A stretch of DNA of 23,321 bases, taken from the NCBI GenBank assembly GCA_900765165.1, contig CAAFQR010000074.1:1-23321 (forward strand), given 5' to 3'. The notes beneath the pieces were generated by a model. That model was not told the origin of the DNA. It did not search any database and worked only from the letters and a program-made list of their open reading frames with translations. Made by a program: the position numbers and the translations under genes. The DNA comes from Veillonellaceae bacterium (GTDB lineage Bacteria; Bacillota; Negativicutes; Veillonellales; Veillonellaceae). Shown here piece by piece: positions 13,861 through 20,625 of the stretch (position 1 is its first letter; the number at the start of each line of letters is the position of its first letter).

Positions 13861-14796
13861 ATGAAACTTACGAAACGCAAGATGCTGGATGTGGCCCGAG
13901 AGCTAGCGGACCACAAGGTACCCATTGAAGAAGTGCAAGAATGTATTGAAGCGGTATTGGTGGAATACAATCGGGGGATGAAATCCATCAAAATTCCGCG
14001 GTATATATTACATCGTTTATATATAAAGTATGGTCTGCGCCAAAGTACTATCGCGAAGCTACTGGGCTGCAGTCAAGACACCATTTCGCGGTTCCTGCGC
14101 TTTCACAACATTCCGCGGCGCAAGACGAGTATGGAAATGTCGAAGCGCATCATCATTCAGTTGTACTTAGGGGAAAAGAAAAGTGCTGCTGAAATCGCCA
14201 ATATTTACGGGTGCTCGAAAATGACTATCTTGCGGCGCCTTCACATGTGGGGCATCTTGGAGTCTCCTATGAAATCACCAGCCTCCACCCGGGTTTCTTG
14301 TGTGCCGGAAGAAGTGGGGCCGCTCATCGAGCTGGATTACATTAATGGCTTGTCCTACGCGAAGTTAAGCGCCAAGTATGGCATAACGCGGTATCGCCTT
14401 AAGAAATATTTAGTGGAAACGGGCCTCGATTTGCGCCAAGCCAAAGGCCGTATCGCCTTAGATGAATGGGAGCTGGCGGCGCTATATAACAAGGGGGCTA
14501 CCGTACAGGATTTGGCACGGCGCTTTGGCGTCGGTTGCACCACTATTGCGGAACGCCTCCGGGAAAAGGGCATTGCTTTACGGGGCAATAAGGAACAGGT
14601 GGACGCTAACGCTGTTGTGACGCGCTATAATAGTCACATGCCGATGCTGCGCATTGCAGAGGAAACGGGGTATTCCTATGAAGCGGTACGGCGCTGTGTG
14701 CGGGAACAGAAGGCGCTACAAGAGGCTAAGGATCGAGCTGAACGTGATGAGACGGTTGATTTCACCGGCGACGAAGAAAAAAGTGAAAAACTGTAA
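13861..14796 (+). CDS. Protein with five tandem helix-turn-helix units, putative DNA-binding regulator
   Basis: 311 residues, soluble and basic. Apart from the N-terminal 45 and C-terminal 30 residues (acidic tail) it is made of about 40-residue HTH repeats. R1 is about 48-85 (STIAKLLGCSQDTISRFL), R2 95-133 (AAEIANIYGCSKMTILRRL), R3 153-191 (YAKLSAKYGITRYRLKKYL), R4 203-241 (VQDLARRFGVGCTTIAERL), and R5 248-282 (MLRIAEETGYSYEAVRRCV). Each has a Leu-Tyr-type helix 14-15 residues before the G-(C/I/V/Y) turn. The units resemble the HTH of resolvases/transposases, but there is no catalytic domain, so it is more likely a sequence-reading DNA-binding protein. I do not recognise a named family. AGGAAGGG at 13842-13849 precedes the ATG. 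Confidence 0.85.
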   Translation: MKLTKRKMLDVARELADHKVPIEEVQECIEAVLVEYNRGMKSIKIPRYILHRLYIKYGLRQSTIAKLLGCSQDTISRFLRFHNIPRRKTSMEMSKRIIIQLYLGEKKSAAEIANIYGCSKMTILRRLHMWGILESPMKSPASTRVSCVPEEVGPLIELDYINGLSYAKLSAKYGITRYRLKKYLVETGLDLRQAKGRIALDEWELAALYNKGATVQDLARRFGVGCTTIAERLREKGIALRGNKEQVDANAVVTRYNSHMPMLRIAEETGYSYEAVRRCVREQKALQEAKDRAERDETVDFTGDEEKSEKL

Positions 14797-14805
14797 AATT
14801 TACTG

Positions 14806-14834
14806 TAGACAAAGGCGTGGATTATTGTTATAAT
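14806..14834 (+). promoter_or_regulatory. Promoter-like pair just upstream of a terminator hairpin
   Basis: TAGACA (14806-14811) and TATAAT (14829-14834), 17 bp apart, starting 10 bp after the tandem-HTH stop. The start of transcription would fall at the hairpin at 14840, which has a T-run. Confidence 0.5.
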
Positions 14835-14839
14835 GAATC

Positions 14840-14862
14840 GTCAGGTCGTGGCCTGGCTTTTT
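14840..14862 (+). terminator. Terminator-like hairpin before rpmG
   Basis: 6-bp stem GTCAGG/CCTGGC (one G-T pair) with loop TCGTGG, then TTTTTT. It probably ends the tandem-HTH transcript; it could also stop transcripts from the promoter-like pair directly upstream. Confidence 0.65.
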
Positions 14863-14877
14863 TAAGTTGCCCAAAAC

Positions 14878-14913
14878 TTGACATGTGTTGACTACTGTGG
14901 TAGTCTATATAAG
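14878..14913 (+). promoter_or_regulatory. Candidate rpmG-secE-nusG promoter with internal inverted repeat
   Basis: TTGACA at 14878-14883 with TAGTCT at 14901-14906 (17 bp) is the best pair; a second TTGACT (14888) and TATATAAG (14906-14913) make the exact elements uncertain. A perfect dyad GACTAC-TGTG-GTAGTC (14890-14905) lies inside the promoter and overlaps the -10, so it could be an operator. Confidence 0.6.
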
Positions 14914-14960
14914 CATGTTATATTTATGTGCAAGTATATTATGAAGTGAGGTGTATCCGG

Positions 14961-15110
14961 ATGCGTAATGCAGTTACTTTAGCATGTACTGAATGCAAAC
15001 AGCGTAACTATCAGACTAACAAAAACAAGAAAAACAACCCCGATCGTATCGAAATGATGAAATACTGCAAATTCTGCGGTAAACACACGTTGCATCGTGA
15101 AACGAAATAA
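14961..15110 (+). CDS. rpmG: 50S ribosomal protein L33
   Basis: 49 residues from the ATG at 14961, with GAGGTG at 14948-14953; the upstream extension from 14928 is untypical of L33. Sequence runs from MRNAVTLACTEC to the C-terminal HRETK typical of L33. It keeps both CxxC pairs (Cys9/12 and Cys37/40), so it is the zinc-binding form. First gene of the rpmG-secE-nusG group, as in many Firmicutes. Confidence 0.95.
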   Translation: MRNAVTLACTECKQRNYQTNKNKKNNPDRIEMMKYCKFCGKHTLHRETK

Positions 15111-15153
15111 TTTTGTTGTTCGATAATTCCCGATGATCTAAGGATGTGAGACG

Positions 15154-15378
15154 ATGGCAGGGTCAAATTCGAATGTTCAGCAGCGTCGCGGCGGCTTCGG
15201 TCGTATTTTCCGTGAAATGAAAGCTGAATTGAAGAAAGTAGTCTGGCCGACCAAGAAGGAGCTCATCAATTACACAGTTGTAGTATTTATCACCGTTTTA
15301 TTCATGTCGGCTTTGATCGGCGTAGTAGACGCGATTTTCTCACAGCTTGTACAGTTATTGATGCGCTTAGTCGGATAG
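15154..15378 (+). CDS. secE: Preprotein translocase subunit SecE
   Basis: 74 residues, the short single-helix form of SecE. A basic cytoplasmic N-terminus is followed by the conserved amphipathic stretch MKAELKKVVWPTKKELI and one membrane segment (about 40-70). Part of the SecYEG channel for protein export. Lies between rpmG and nusG with 12 bp to nusG; AAGGATG-type ribosome binding site upstream. Confidence 0.96.
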   Translation: MAGSNSNVQQRRGGFGRIFREMKAELKKVVWPTKKELINYTVVVFITVLFMSALIGVVDAIFSQLVQLLMRLVG

Positions 15379-15390
15379 GAGGCCTTCTGA

Positions 15391-15927
15391 ATGGAAGCAG
15401 ATAAGAAATGGTATGTTATACATACTTACTCAGGCTACGAAAACAAAGTAAAGACCACTTTGGAACTCAAAGTTCAGTCCATGGGTATGGAAGATACGAT
15501 TAGTCGCATCTTGGTTCCTTTGGAAGATGAAGTTGACGAAAAAGATGGTGTAAAGAAAGTTGTAAAGCGTAAAATCTTCCCGGGTTATGTGTTAGTTGAA
15601 ATGGAAGTCAACGACCGTTCCTGGTATGTAGTGCGCAATACGCCTGGTGTAACGGGGTTTGTTGGCTCCGCCACGAAACCGGTTCCGTTATCTGATTCCG
15701 AGGTTGCCTACATCCTCAAATCGCAGGGGCTGGATCAAAAACCTAAACATGAAATCGATGTAGAGGTTGGCGAAACGGTGCGCATTACGTCCGGTGCCTT
15801 TGAAGATAAATTAGGCACGATTACCGAGATTAATAATGAAAAAGGAACACTGAAGCTTGATGTGGAAGTGTTCAACCGTGAAACCCCGGTAGAGGTAGAG
15901 TTCTCTCAAATCGAGAAGACTCTTTAA
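15391..15927 (+). CDS. nusG: Transcription termination/antitermination factor NusG
   Basis: 178 residues, standard length. The N-terminal NGN domain shows KWYVIHTYSGYENKV, RKIFPGYVLVEM and VRNTPGVTGFVG. The C-terminal KOW domain shows VGETVRITSGAFEDKLGTI. It binds RNA polymerase and affects pausing, termination and coupling to translation. AGGAGG sits about 10 bp before the ATG. The 109 bp to rplK contain an RNA leader. Confidence 0.97.
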   Translation: MEADKKWYVIHTYSGYENKVKTTLELKVQSMGMEDTISRILVPLEDEVDEKDGVKKVVKRKIFPGYVLVEMEVNDRSWYVVRNTPGVTGFVGSATKPVPLSDSEVAYILKSQGLDQKPKHEIDVEVGETVRITSGAFEDKLGTITEINNEKGTLKLDVEVFNRETPVEVEFSQIEKTL

Positions 15928-15954
15928 TATATAAAATATAACTCTAAACTTTTA

Positions 15955-16005
15955 GGCGGTCCTTGGTGGACTGCCAGTGGGAGGACAATTTTGTTCCGTT
16001 ACCAC
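15955..16005 (+). promoter_or_regulatory. L1-binding-site-like RNA structure in the rplK leader
   Basis: A hairpin GGCGGTCC/GGACTGCC (15955-15962, 15968-15975) is followed at once by an asymmetric internal-loop helix. In it GTGG (15977-15980) pairs with CCAC (16002-16005), an internal loop has GA on one side and GTTA on the other, and GGACAA (15983-15988) pairs with TTGTTCC (15991-15997). The same pattern recurs before rplA. It resembles the mRNA mimic of the 23S rRNA site by which ribosomal protein L1 represses its own operon. Confidence 0.65.
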
Positions 16006-16036
16006 CACATTCTGGACGCAAGGAGGTGTACTCACC

Positions 16037-16462
16037 ATGGCGAAAAAAGTTGTTAAAATGGTAAAGCTGCAGTGTGAAGCGGGAAAGGCAAGTCCTGCAC
16101 CACCGATTGGTCCTGCTTTGGGCCAGGCCGGTGTTAACATTATGGCATTCGTTAAGGAGTTCAATGAACGTACTGCTCAGCAGGCAGGCTTGACGATTCC
16201 TGTAGTTATTACCGTGTTTGATGATAGAAGCTTCACTTTCATCACTAAGACTCCGCCGGCAGCTGTTCTCTTGTTGAAAGCCGCTGGTATCCCGAAGGGA
16301 TCTGGGGTTCCGAACCGTGATAAAGTAGCTAAAGTTAGTCGCGATAAAGTTCGTGAAATTGCCGAACTCAAAATGCCTGACTTAAATGCAAATACCGTAG
16401 AACAAGGTATGCGTATGGTAGAAGGTACTGCACGCAGCATGGGTATTGTAATCGTTGATTAA
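16037..16462 (+). CDS. rplK: 50S ribosomal protein L11
   Basis: 141 residues from the ATG at 16037 with AAGGAGGT at 16020-16027, the standard L11 length. The N-terminal proline-rich segment PAPPIGPALGQAGVNIM and the C-terminal rRNA-binding domain with PKGSGVPNRDKV are clear. Part of the GTPase-associated centre of the 50S subunit. Followed by rplA, as in most bacteria. Confidence 0.98.
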   Translation: MAKKVVKMVKLQCEAGKASPAPPIGPALGQAGVNIMAFVKEFNERTAQQAGLTIPVVITVFDDRSFTFITKTPPAAVLLLKAAGIPKGSGVPNRDKVAKVSRDKVREIAELKMPDLNANTVEQGMRMVEGTARSMGIVIVD

Positions 16463-16475
16463 TTAAGCGTACGAC

Positions 16476-16520
16476 GTGCGCAGTGCGCACATCGGTGGGA
16501 GGGAGTTCCCGTTTGACCAC
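16476..16520 (+). promoter_or_regulatory. L1-binding-site-like RNA structure in the rplA leader
   Basis: A hairpin GTGCGC-AGT-GCGCAC (16476-16490) precedes a helix in which GTGG (16495-16498) pairs with CCAC (16517-16520), GA faces GTTTGA across the internal loop, and GGG (16501-16503) pairs with CCC (16508-16510). It shares the GTGGGAGG...CCGTT..ACCAC type pattern with the rplK leader. Candidate site for autogenous control by L1, immediately before the rplA ribosome binding site (16521-16530). Confidence 0.65.
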
Positions 16521-16538
16521 ATAAGGAGGATTTTTAAG

Positions 16539-17249
16539 ATGGCAAAAGTAGGTAAGAAATACGCTGAAGCAGCTAAACTTATCGAAGCCGGCAAATTCTA
16601 CGAACCGGTAGAGGCTGTTGAGCTGGTTAAGAAAACTGCTACTGCTAAATTCGACGAAACCGTTGAAATCTCTTTCAACTTGAACGTCGATCCGAAATAC
16701 GCTGATCAACAAGTTCGTGGCGCCGTTGTTTTGCCGCATGGTACTGGTAAAACTAAACGCGTTCTCGTATTTGCGAAAGGCGATAAAATCAGAGAAGCTG
16801 AAGAAGCTGGTGCAGATTATGTAGGCTCTGAAGAATTAGTGGCTAAAATCCAGGGCGGCTGGAGCGACTTCGACGTTGCTGTAGCAACTCCGGACATGAT
16901 GGGCCAGGTTGGTCGTTTGGGTAAAATCTTGGGTCCTAAAGGCTTAATGCCGAACCCGAAGGTTGGTACTGTAACGATGGACGTAGCTCGTGCCGTTAAC
17001 GAAATCAAAGCTGGTAAGATTGAATACCGCACCGATAAAGCTGGTATCATTGCTTGTGCAATCGGTAAAGCATCTTTCGACGCACAGAAATTGCTTGACA
17101 ATTACCGCACAATCGTTGATACTATTATCAAGGCTAAACCGGCAGCTGCAAAAGGCCAGTACATTAAAACTGTAACCTTGAGCGCTACCATGGGCCCTGG
17201 TGTTCCGTTGAACGTTTTCAAATTGACTAACGTTACTAAGGAACAGTAA
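16539..17249 (+). CDS. rplA: 50S ribosomal protein L1
   Basis: 236 residues from the ATG at 16539, with ATAAGGAGGA just upstream; longer in-frame extensions run through the leader RNA. L1 features are MAKVGKKY at the start, VVLPHGTGKTKRV, and the conserved GKILGPKGLMPNPKVGTV. It binds the 23S rRNA L1 stalk and, in many bacteria, its own mRNA. Two candidate mRNA sites lie in this operon. Confidence 0.98.
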   Translation: MAKVGKKYAEAAKLIEAGKFYEPVEAVELVKKTATAKFDETVEISFNLNVDPKYADQQVRGAVVLPHGTGKTKRVLVFAKGDKIREAEEAGADYVGSEELVAKIQGGWSDFDVAVATPDMMGQVGRLGKILGPKGLMPNPKVGTVTMDVARAVNEIKAGKIEYRTDKAGIIACAIGKASFDAQKLLDNYRTIVDTIIKAKPAAAKGQYIKTVTLSATMGPGVPLNVFKLTNVTKEQ

Positions 17250-17264
17250 TCAAGATATGTTCTC

Positions 17265-17330
17265 TTAGCTGTAGACCGCTGGTATGTATAATGGATGCAA
17301 ATCCGCCCGCAGAGGCTGACTCCGAATTCT
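17265..17330 (+). ncRNA. Ribosomal protein L10 leader RNA
   Basis: Located just upstream of rplJ. It contains the L10-leader-type strands AGCTGTAGACCGC and CGCAGAGGCTGA around an inner hairpin GGAT-GCAA-ATCC (17293-17304) with a GNRA loop. In Bacillus-type bacteria this element is bound by the L10-L12 complex to control rplJ-rplL. Boundaries approximate. Confidence 0.75.
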
Positions 17331-17342
17331 GTTAGGATCGGT

Positions 17343-17374
17343 ACGACCTCATCGCGTGCGATGAGGTCGTTTTT
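17343..17374 (+). terminator. Attenuator terminator in the rplJL leader
   Basis: 12-13-bp stem ACGACCTCATCG/CGATGAGGTCGT (17343-17370) followed by TTTTT, placed between the L10 leader and rplJ. Its position inside a co-transcribed operon suggests conditional termination controlled by the L10 leader. Confidence 0.85.
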
Positions 17375-17425
17375 ACGCTAAGATAGTACATAGAGCATCA
17401 CCAAAATCTACAAGGAGGTATTCTA

Positions 17426-17926
17426 ATGGCTGTCACTACTCAGAAACAGGCTGTCGTTGCGCAGATGAAAGAACAACTTTCTGAAGCCAAAGGCGCCGTA
17501 TTGGTTGGTTACCACGGTTTGACCGTAGCTCAGGTAACTGATCTTCGCCGTAAGTTCTTGGCAGAAGGCGTTGAATACAAAGTTATCAAAAACACTTTGA
17601 CTCGCATCGCTGTTAATGAACTCGGTATTGAAGGTTTCGCTGAACATTTGGAAGGTCCGACTGCTTTGGCAGTGTCTAAAGAAGACGCTGTAGCACCGGC
17701 TCGTATCATCGAAAACTTCATTAAAGATACCAAAACCGAAGCTGTCGACGTTAAAGTCGGCCTCGTAGAAGGTAAGGTAATCGATGCAGAAGAAGTTAAA
17801 GCATTGGCAAAATTGCCGGGCCGCGAAGGCATGCTTTCCATGCTCCTTTCTGTATTGCAGGCTCCGATTCGCAACGTGGCTTACGCTGTAAAAGCTGTTG
17901 CGGACAAAGACGAAACCGTAGCCTAA
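17426..17926 (+). CDS. rplJ: 50S ribosomal protein L10
   Basis: 166 residues, usual length. The N-terminal rRNA-binding part shows VLVGYHGLTVAQVTDLRR and VIKNTLTRIAV; the C-terminal helix that holds L7/L12 dimers follows VLQAPIRNVAYAVKAVAD. Base of the L12 stalk. Ribosome binding site CAAGGAGGT at 17410-17418. Probably controlled by the leader and attenuator upstream. Confidence 0.97.
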   Translation: MAVTTQKQAVVAQMKEQLSEAKGAVLVGYHGLTVAQVTDLRRKFLAEGVEYKVIKNTLTRIAVNELGIEGFAEHLEGPTALAVSKEDAVAPARIIENFIKDTKTEAVDVKVGLVEGKVIDAEEVKALAKLPGREGMLSMLLSVLQAPIRNVAYAVKAVADKDETVA

Positions 17927-17981
17927 TCAGCAGTAATTTATATTTACTACTACCCAATAGAATTAATGGAGGAACTATATC

Positions 17982-18353
17982 ATGGCACTTAACATTGAAA
18001 ACATCGTTGCTGAATTGAAAGAAGCAACTATCCTTGAATTGAATGATCTTGTAAAAGCTATTGAAAACGAATTCGGCGTAACCGCAGCTGCTCCGGTAGC
18101 TGTTGCTGCAGCTGGTGCTGCTGCAGGTGCTGCAGAAGAAAAATCTGAATTCGACGTAATCTTGAAAGACGCTGGCGCTTCCAAAATCAACGTTATCAAA
18201 GTTGTTCGTGAAGCTACTGGCCTCGGCTTGAAAGAAGCTAAAGGCTTGGTTGACGGCGCTCCGTCCCCGATTAAAGAAGGTGCTGCTAAAGCTGACGCTG
18301 AAGCTCTTAAAGCTAAATTGGAAGAAGCAGGCGCTACTGTTGAATTGAAATAA
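17982..18353 (+). CDS. rplL: 50S ribosomal protein L7/L12
   Basis: 123 residues. The N-terminal dimerisation domain is followed by an Ala-rich hinge (about 35-50), and the C-terminal factor-binding domain has EFDVILKDAGASKINVIKVV and GLGLKEAKGLVD. Recruits translation factors to the ribosome. Ribosome binding site TGGAGGA 55 bp after rplJ. It is the last gene of the cluster, followed by a strong terminator. Confidence 0.98.
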   Translation: MALNIENIVAELKEATILELNDLVKAIENEFGVTAAAPVAVAAAGAAAGAAEEKSEFDVILKDAGASKINVIKVVREATGLGLKEAKGLVDGAPSPIKEGAAKADAEALKAKLEEAGATVELK

Positions 18354-18386
18354 TCGTTTTTCGATTAGATTAATATCATCAATCGC

Positions 18387-18430
18387 AAAGCGGCGAGCAA
18401 AGGGTTTTACCCTTTGTTCGTCGCTTTTTT
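18387..18430 (+). terminator. Intrinsic terminator after rplL
   Basis: Long stem AAAGCGGCGAGCAAAGGG/CCCTTTGTTCGTCGCTTT (18387-18404, 18411-18428, a few mismatches) running into TTTTTT. It separates the ribosomal operon from the aspartase gene. Confidence 0.93.
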
Positions 18431-18702
18431 GCATTGTAAGAAACTATAGGGCGATTACGATACTGTTTTCGAGGCTTACTTATTAGCAGGAAACCATCGT
18501 AACGTCTAGTATGACTGTAAAGCATGTCTACTTACTATAGACAACATACTATTAAGTTATAGAGAACTTAATCAAGTATTCGTTAATGGCATGTGCTTAA
18601 AGTAAGGATTTTTACTGACTTAGTGAAGACTACAACTTCAATAATACAAGCATTTATCACTTCTATATCACTTTTTGGTATAAGAAAAGCAGGCTTTTTG
18701 TC

Positions 18703-18731
18703 TTTGATGTATTTTGTATACATGATATAAT
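18703..18731 (+). promoter_or_regulatory. aspA promoter
   Basis: TTTGAT (18703-18708) and TATAAT (18726-18731), 17 bp apart, about 75 bp before the start codon. Confidence 0.75.
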
Positions 18732-18805
18732 ACACACAGAAGACAGGTCTAGTGACCTTGTGTGAAGGACATTAGGTAAGAGGATAGGTAGAAAAGAGGC
18801 AAACT

Positions 18806-20221
18806 ATGCGTAAAGAACATGATTTTTTAGGTGAGTTAGAAGTTTCTGATGAATTGTATTATGGCGTGCAAACCTTGCGTGCTTTGGAAAACTTTAATAT
18901 TACCGGTAAGAAGTTAGACCACGACTTCATCCGTGCTATGGCTATGGTTAAGAAAGCCAGCGCTTTGGCTAACATGAAGACTGGTCGTTTGGATGAACGT
19001 ATTGGTAAAGCTATCGTTCGTGCAGCTGATGAAATCATCGCCGGTGGCTTTATTGATCAGTTTCCGGTAGACCCGATTCAGGGTGGTGCCGGTACTTCCT
19101 TCAACATGAACATGAACGAAGTGTTGGCTAACCGCGGCTTGGAAATCTTAGGCGAACCGAAAGGCTCCTATGACATTATCTCCCCGAACAATCATTGCAA
19201 CATGGCTCAGTCCACCAATGATACGTTCCCGACGGCTATTAAGGTTTGCGCTATCTTGAAGAGTAAACCGTTATTGGCAGCGTTACAGCGTTTAGTTGAT
19301 GAATTGGAACGCAAAGCCGAAGAATATAAGAACATCTTGAAGATGGGCCGTACCCACTTACAGGACGCTGTGCCGATTACCTTAGGCCAGGAAATGGGTG
19401 CCTATGCATCCGGCGTTCGTCGTGGTATTCGCCGTATTCAGTCTTCCTTAATCGAAGCGCACACCGTTAACATGGGTGCTACTGCTGTTGGTACCGGTCT
19501 TAATGCAGAACCGGGCTACATCAAAGACGTAGTTGATGAATTATCCGCTGTTGTAGGCGAAGAATTCTTCACCGCTGATAACTTAATCGATGCAACGAAC
19601 AACACCGACGTATTCGCTGATATTTCCAGCGGTATGAAAGTAACGGCTCTCGTATTGATTAAGATGGCCAACGACTTCCGCTTGATGGCTTCCGGCCCGC
19701 GTTGCGGTATTGGCGAATTGAAATTGCCGCCTCGTCAGCCAGGTTCTTCCATCATGCCGGGCAAGGTTAACCCGGTTATCGCCGAAGTATTGAACCAGGT
19801 TTGCTACCAGGTTTGCGGTAACGACATGACCATTACCTTCGCTGTAGAAAACGGCCAGTTCGAATTGAACGTAATGGAACCGGTATTGGCTTACAACATG
19901 TTCAACAACATGTGCTACTTGAAGAATGCTGTTAACACCTTCGTTGATAAGCTCTTAGTTGATCTCCAGGTTGACCGCGAACAGTGTAAATACTGGTTAG
20001 ACCGCAGTGTTGGTATCGTAACAGCTTTGTTGCCGCACGTTGGTTACGAAAACGCTTCGGCTTTAGCTAAAGAAGCATACAGCACAGGTCGTTCCATTCG
20101 TGAAATCATCCTCGAAAAAGGCATGCTTACGGAAGAAGAAATTAACCATATTCTCTCCCCGGCTGAAATGACGAAACCGGGCATTGCCGGTGCTGATATT
20201 TTGAAACACCATGGCAACTAA
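18806..20221 (+). CDS. aspA: Aspartate ammonia-lyase (aspartase)
   Basis: 471 residues, the usual size. Member of the fumarase/aspartase superfamily, with MGRTHLQDAVPITLGQE, STNDTFPTA and the signature loop GSSIMPGKVNP carrying the catalytic serine. The N-terminus MRKEHDFLGELEV and the PIQGGAGTSFNMNMNE segment fit aspartase rather than class II fumarase. It deaminates L-aspartate to fumarate and ammonia, supplying fumarate for reduction to succinate in anaerobes. It has its own promoter and terminator and sits between rplL and rpoB. Fumarase is the less likely alternative. Confidence 0.92.
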   Translation: MRKEHDFLGELEVSDELYYGVQTLRALENFNITGKKLDHDFIRAMAMVKKASALANMKTGRLDERIGKAIVRAADEIIAGGFIDQFPVDPIQGGAGTSFNMNMNEVLANRGLEILGEPKGSYDIISPNNHCNMAQSTNDTFPTAIKVCAILKSKPLLAALQRLVDELERKAEEYKNILKMGRTHLQDAVPITLGQEMGAYASGVRRGIRRIQSSLIEAHTVNMGATAVGTGLNAEPGYIKDVVDELSAVVGEEFFTADNLIDATNNTDVFADISSGMKVTALVLIKMANDFRLMASGPRCGIGELKLPPRQPGSSIMPGKVNPVIAEVLNQVCYQVCGNDMTITFAVENGQFELNVMEPVLAYNMFNNMCYLKNAVNTFVDKLLVDLQVDREQCKYWLDRSVGIVTALLPHVGYENASALAKEAYSTGRSIREIILEKGMLTEEEINHILSPAEMTKPGIAGADILKHHGN

Positions 20222-20284
20222 GCTAGACTAACCAAGCTATTTATAGAATCTATAGCAAACATATAGCTCTTACTATGCTTATAG

Positions 20285-20333
20285 AAAGACCGCTAGATTT
20301 ACCTGTAAAAAGGAAATTTAGCGGTCTTTTTTT
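20285..20333 (+). terminator. Intrinsic terminator of aspA
   Basis: Stem GACCGCTAGATTT (20288-20300)/AAATTTAGCGGTC (20314-20326, one G-T pair), followed by TTTTTTT. Confidence 0.93.
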
Positions 20334-20343
20334 ATTTCACAGG

Positions 20344-20373
20344 TTGACATGAAGAGAATGATGGTGATATAAT
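20344..20373 (+). promoter_or_regulatory. rpoB promoter
   Basis: Perfect TTGACA (20344-20349) and TATAAT (20368-20373) with an 18-bp spacer. It drives rpoB separately from the rplJL operon. Confidence 0.85.
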
Positions 20374-20482
20374 TATTTACTGCAAATGCAAGTTGTGACT
20401 TTGATTTGTAGCTTGCAGTTATATGTAACTATAACATTGTTCGTGATAAGGGTAGATCTTCCAAGGTTGTGCCGGTATATGT

Positions 20483-20524
20483 TAAGCAAGGTTCAAAAGA
20501 AATAAGCGGAGCCTTGCTTATTTT
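20483..20524 (+). terminator. Attenuator-like hairpin in the rpoB leader
   Basis: Perfect 9-bp stem TAAGCAAGG (20483-20491)/CCTTGCTTA (20512-20520) with a 20-nt loop, followed by TTTT. It lies about 100 bp before rpoB and after its promoter, so complete termination would silence rpoB; partial or conditional termination is more likely. The T-run is short. Confidence 0.55.
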
Positions 20525-20625
20525 GTCATGGTAGCGGCAGGAAAACTGAGACCTGGATTTTTGTCTTTTGTCATACCGTTATAGAATAGATGGTAAGCCA
20601 ATTGAGATGAGGGGTGAAAGCTGGT

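Larger units (their letters stand above)
18354..18805. other. rplL-aspA intergenic region
   Basis: No gene seen. It contains the rplL terminator, an AT-rich stretch with a perfect 8-bp dyad ATTAAGTT-N6-AACTTAAT (18551-18572), the aspA promoter (18703-18731), and a leader hairpin ACAGGTC-TAGT-GACCTTGT (18743-18761, one bulged base) at the expected 5' end of the aspA transcript. Confidence 0.6.
20222..20625. other. aspA-rpoB intergenic region
   Basis: No gene seen. It holds the aspA terminator, the rpoB promoter and an rpoB leader of about 245 nt. Structured elements in the leader are AGTTA-TATG-TAACT (20417-20430) and the terminator-like hairpin at 20483-20524. Confidence 0.6.

Noticed and set aside
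17796..18434. 212-codon minus-strand frame covering rplL and its terminator
   Set aside because: Antisense shadow of rplL; Phe/Ser-rich product from reversed Lys/Glu/Ala codons.
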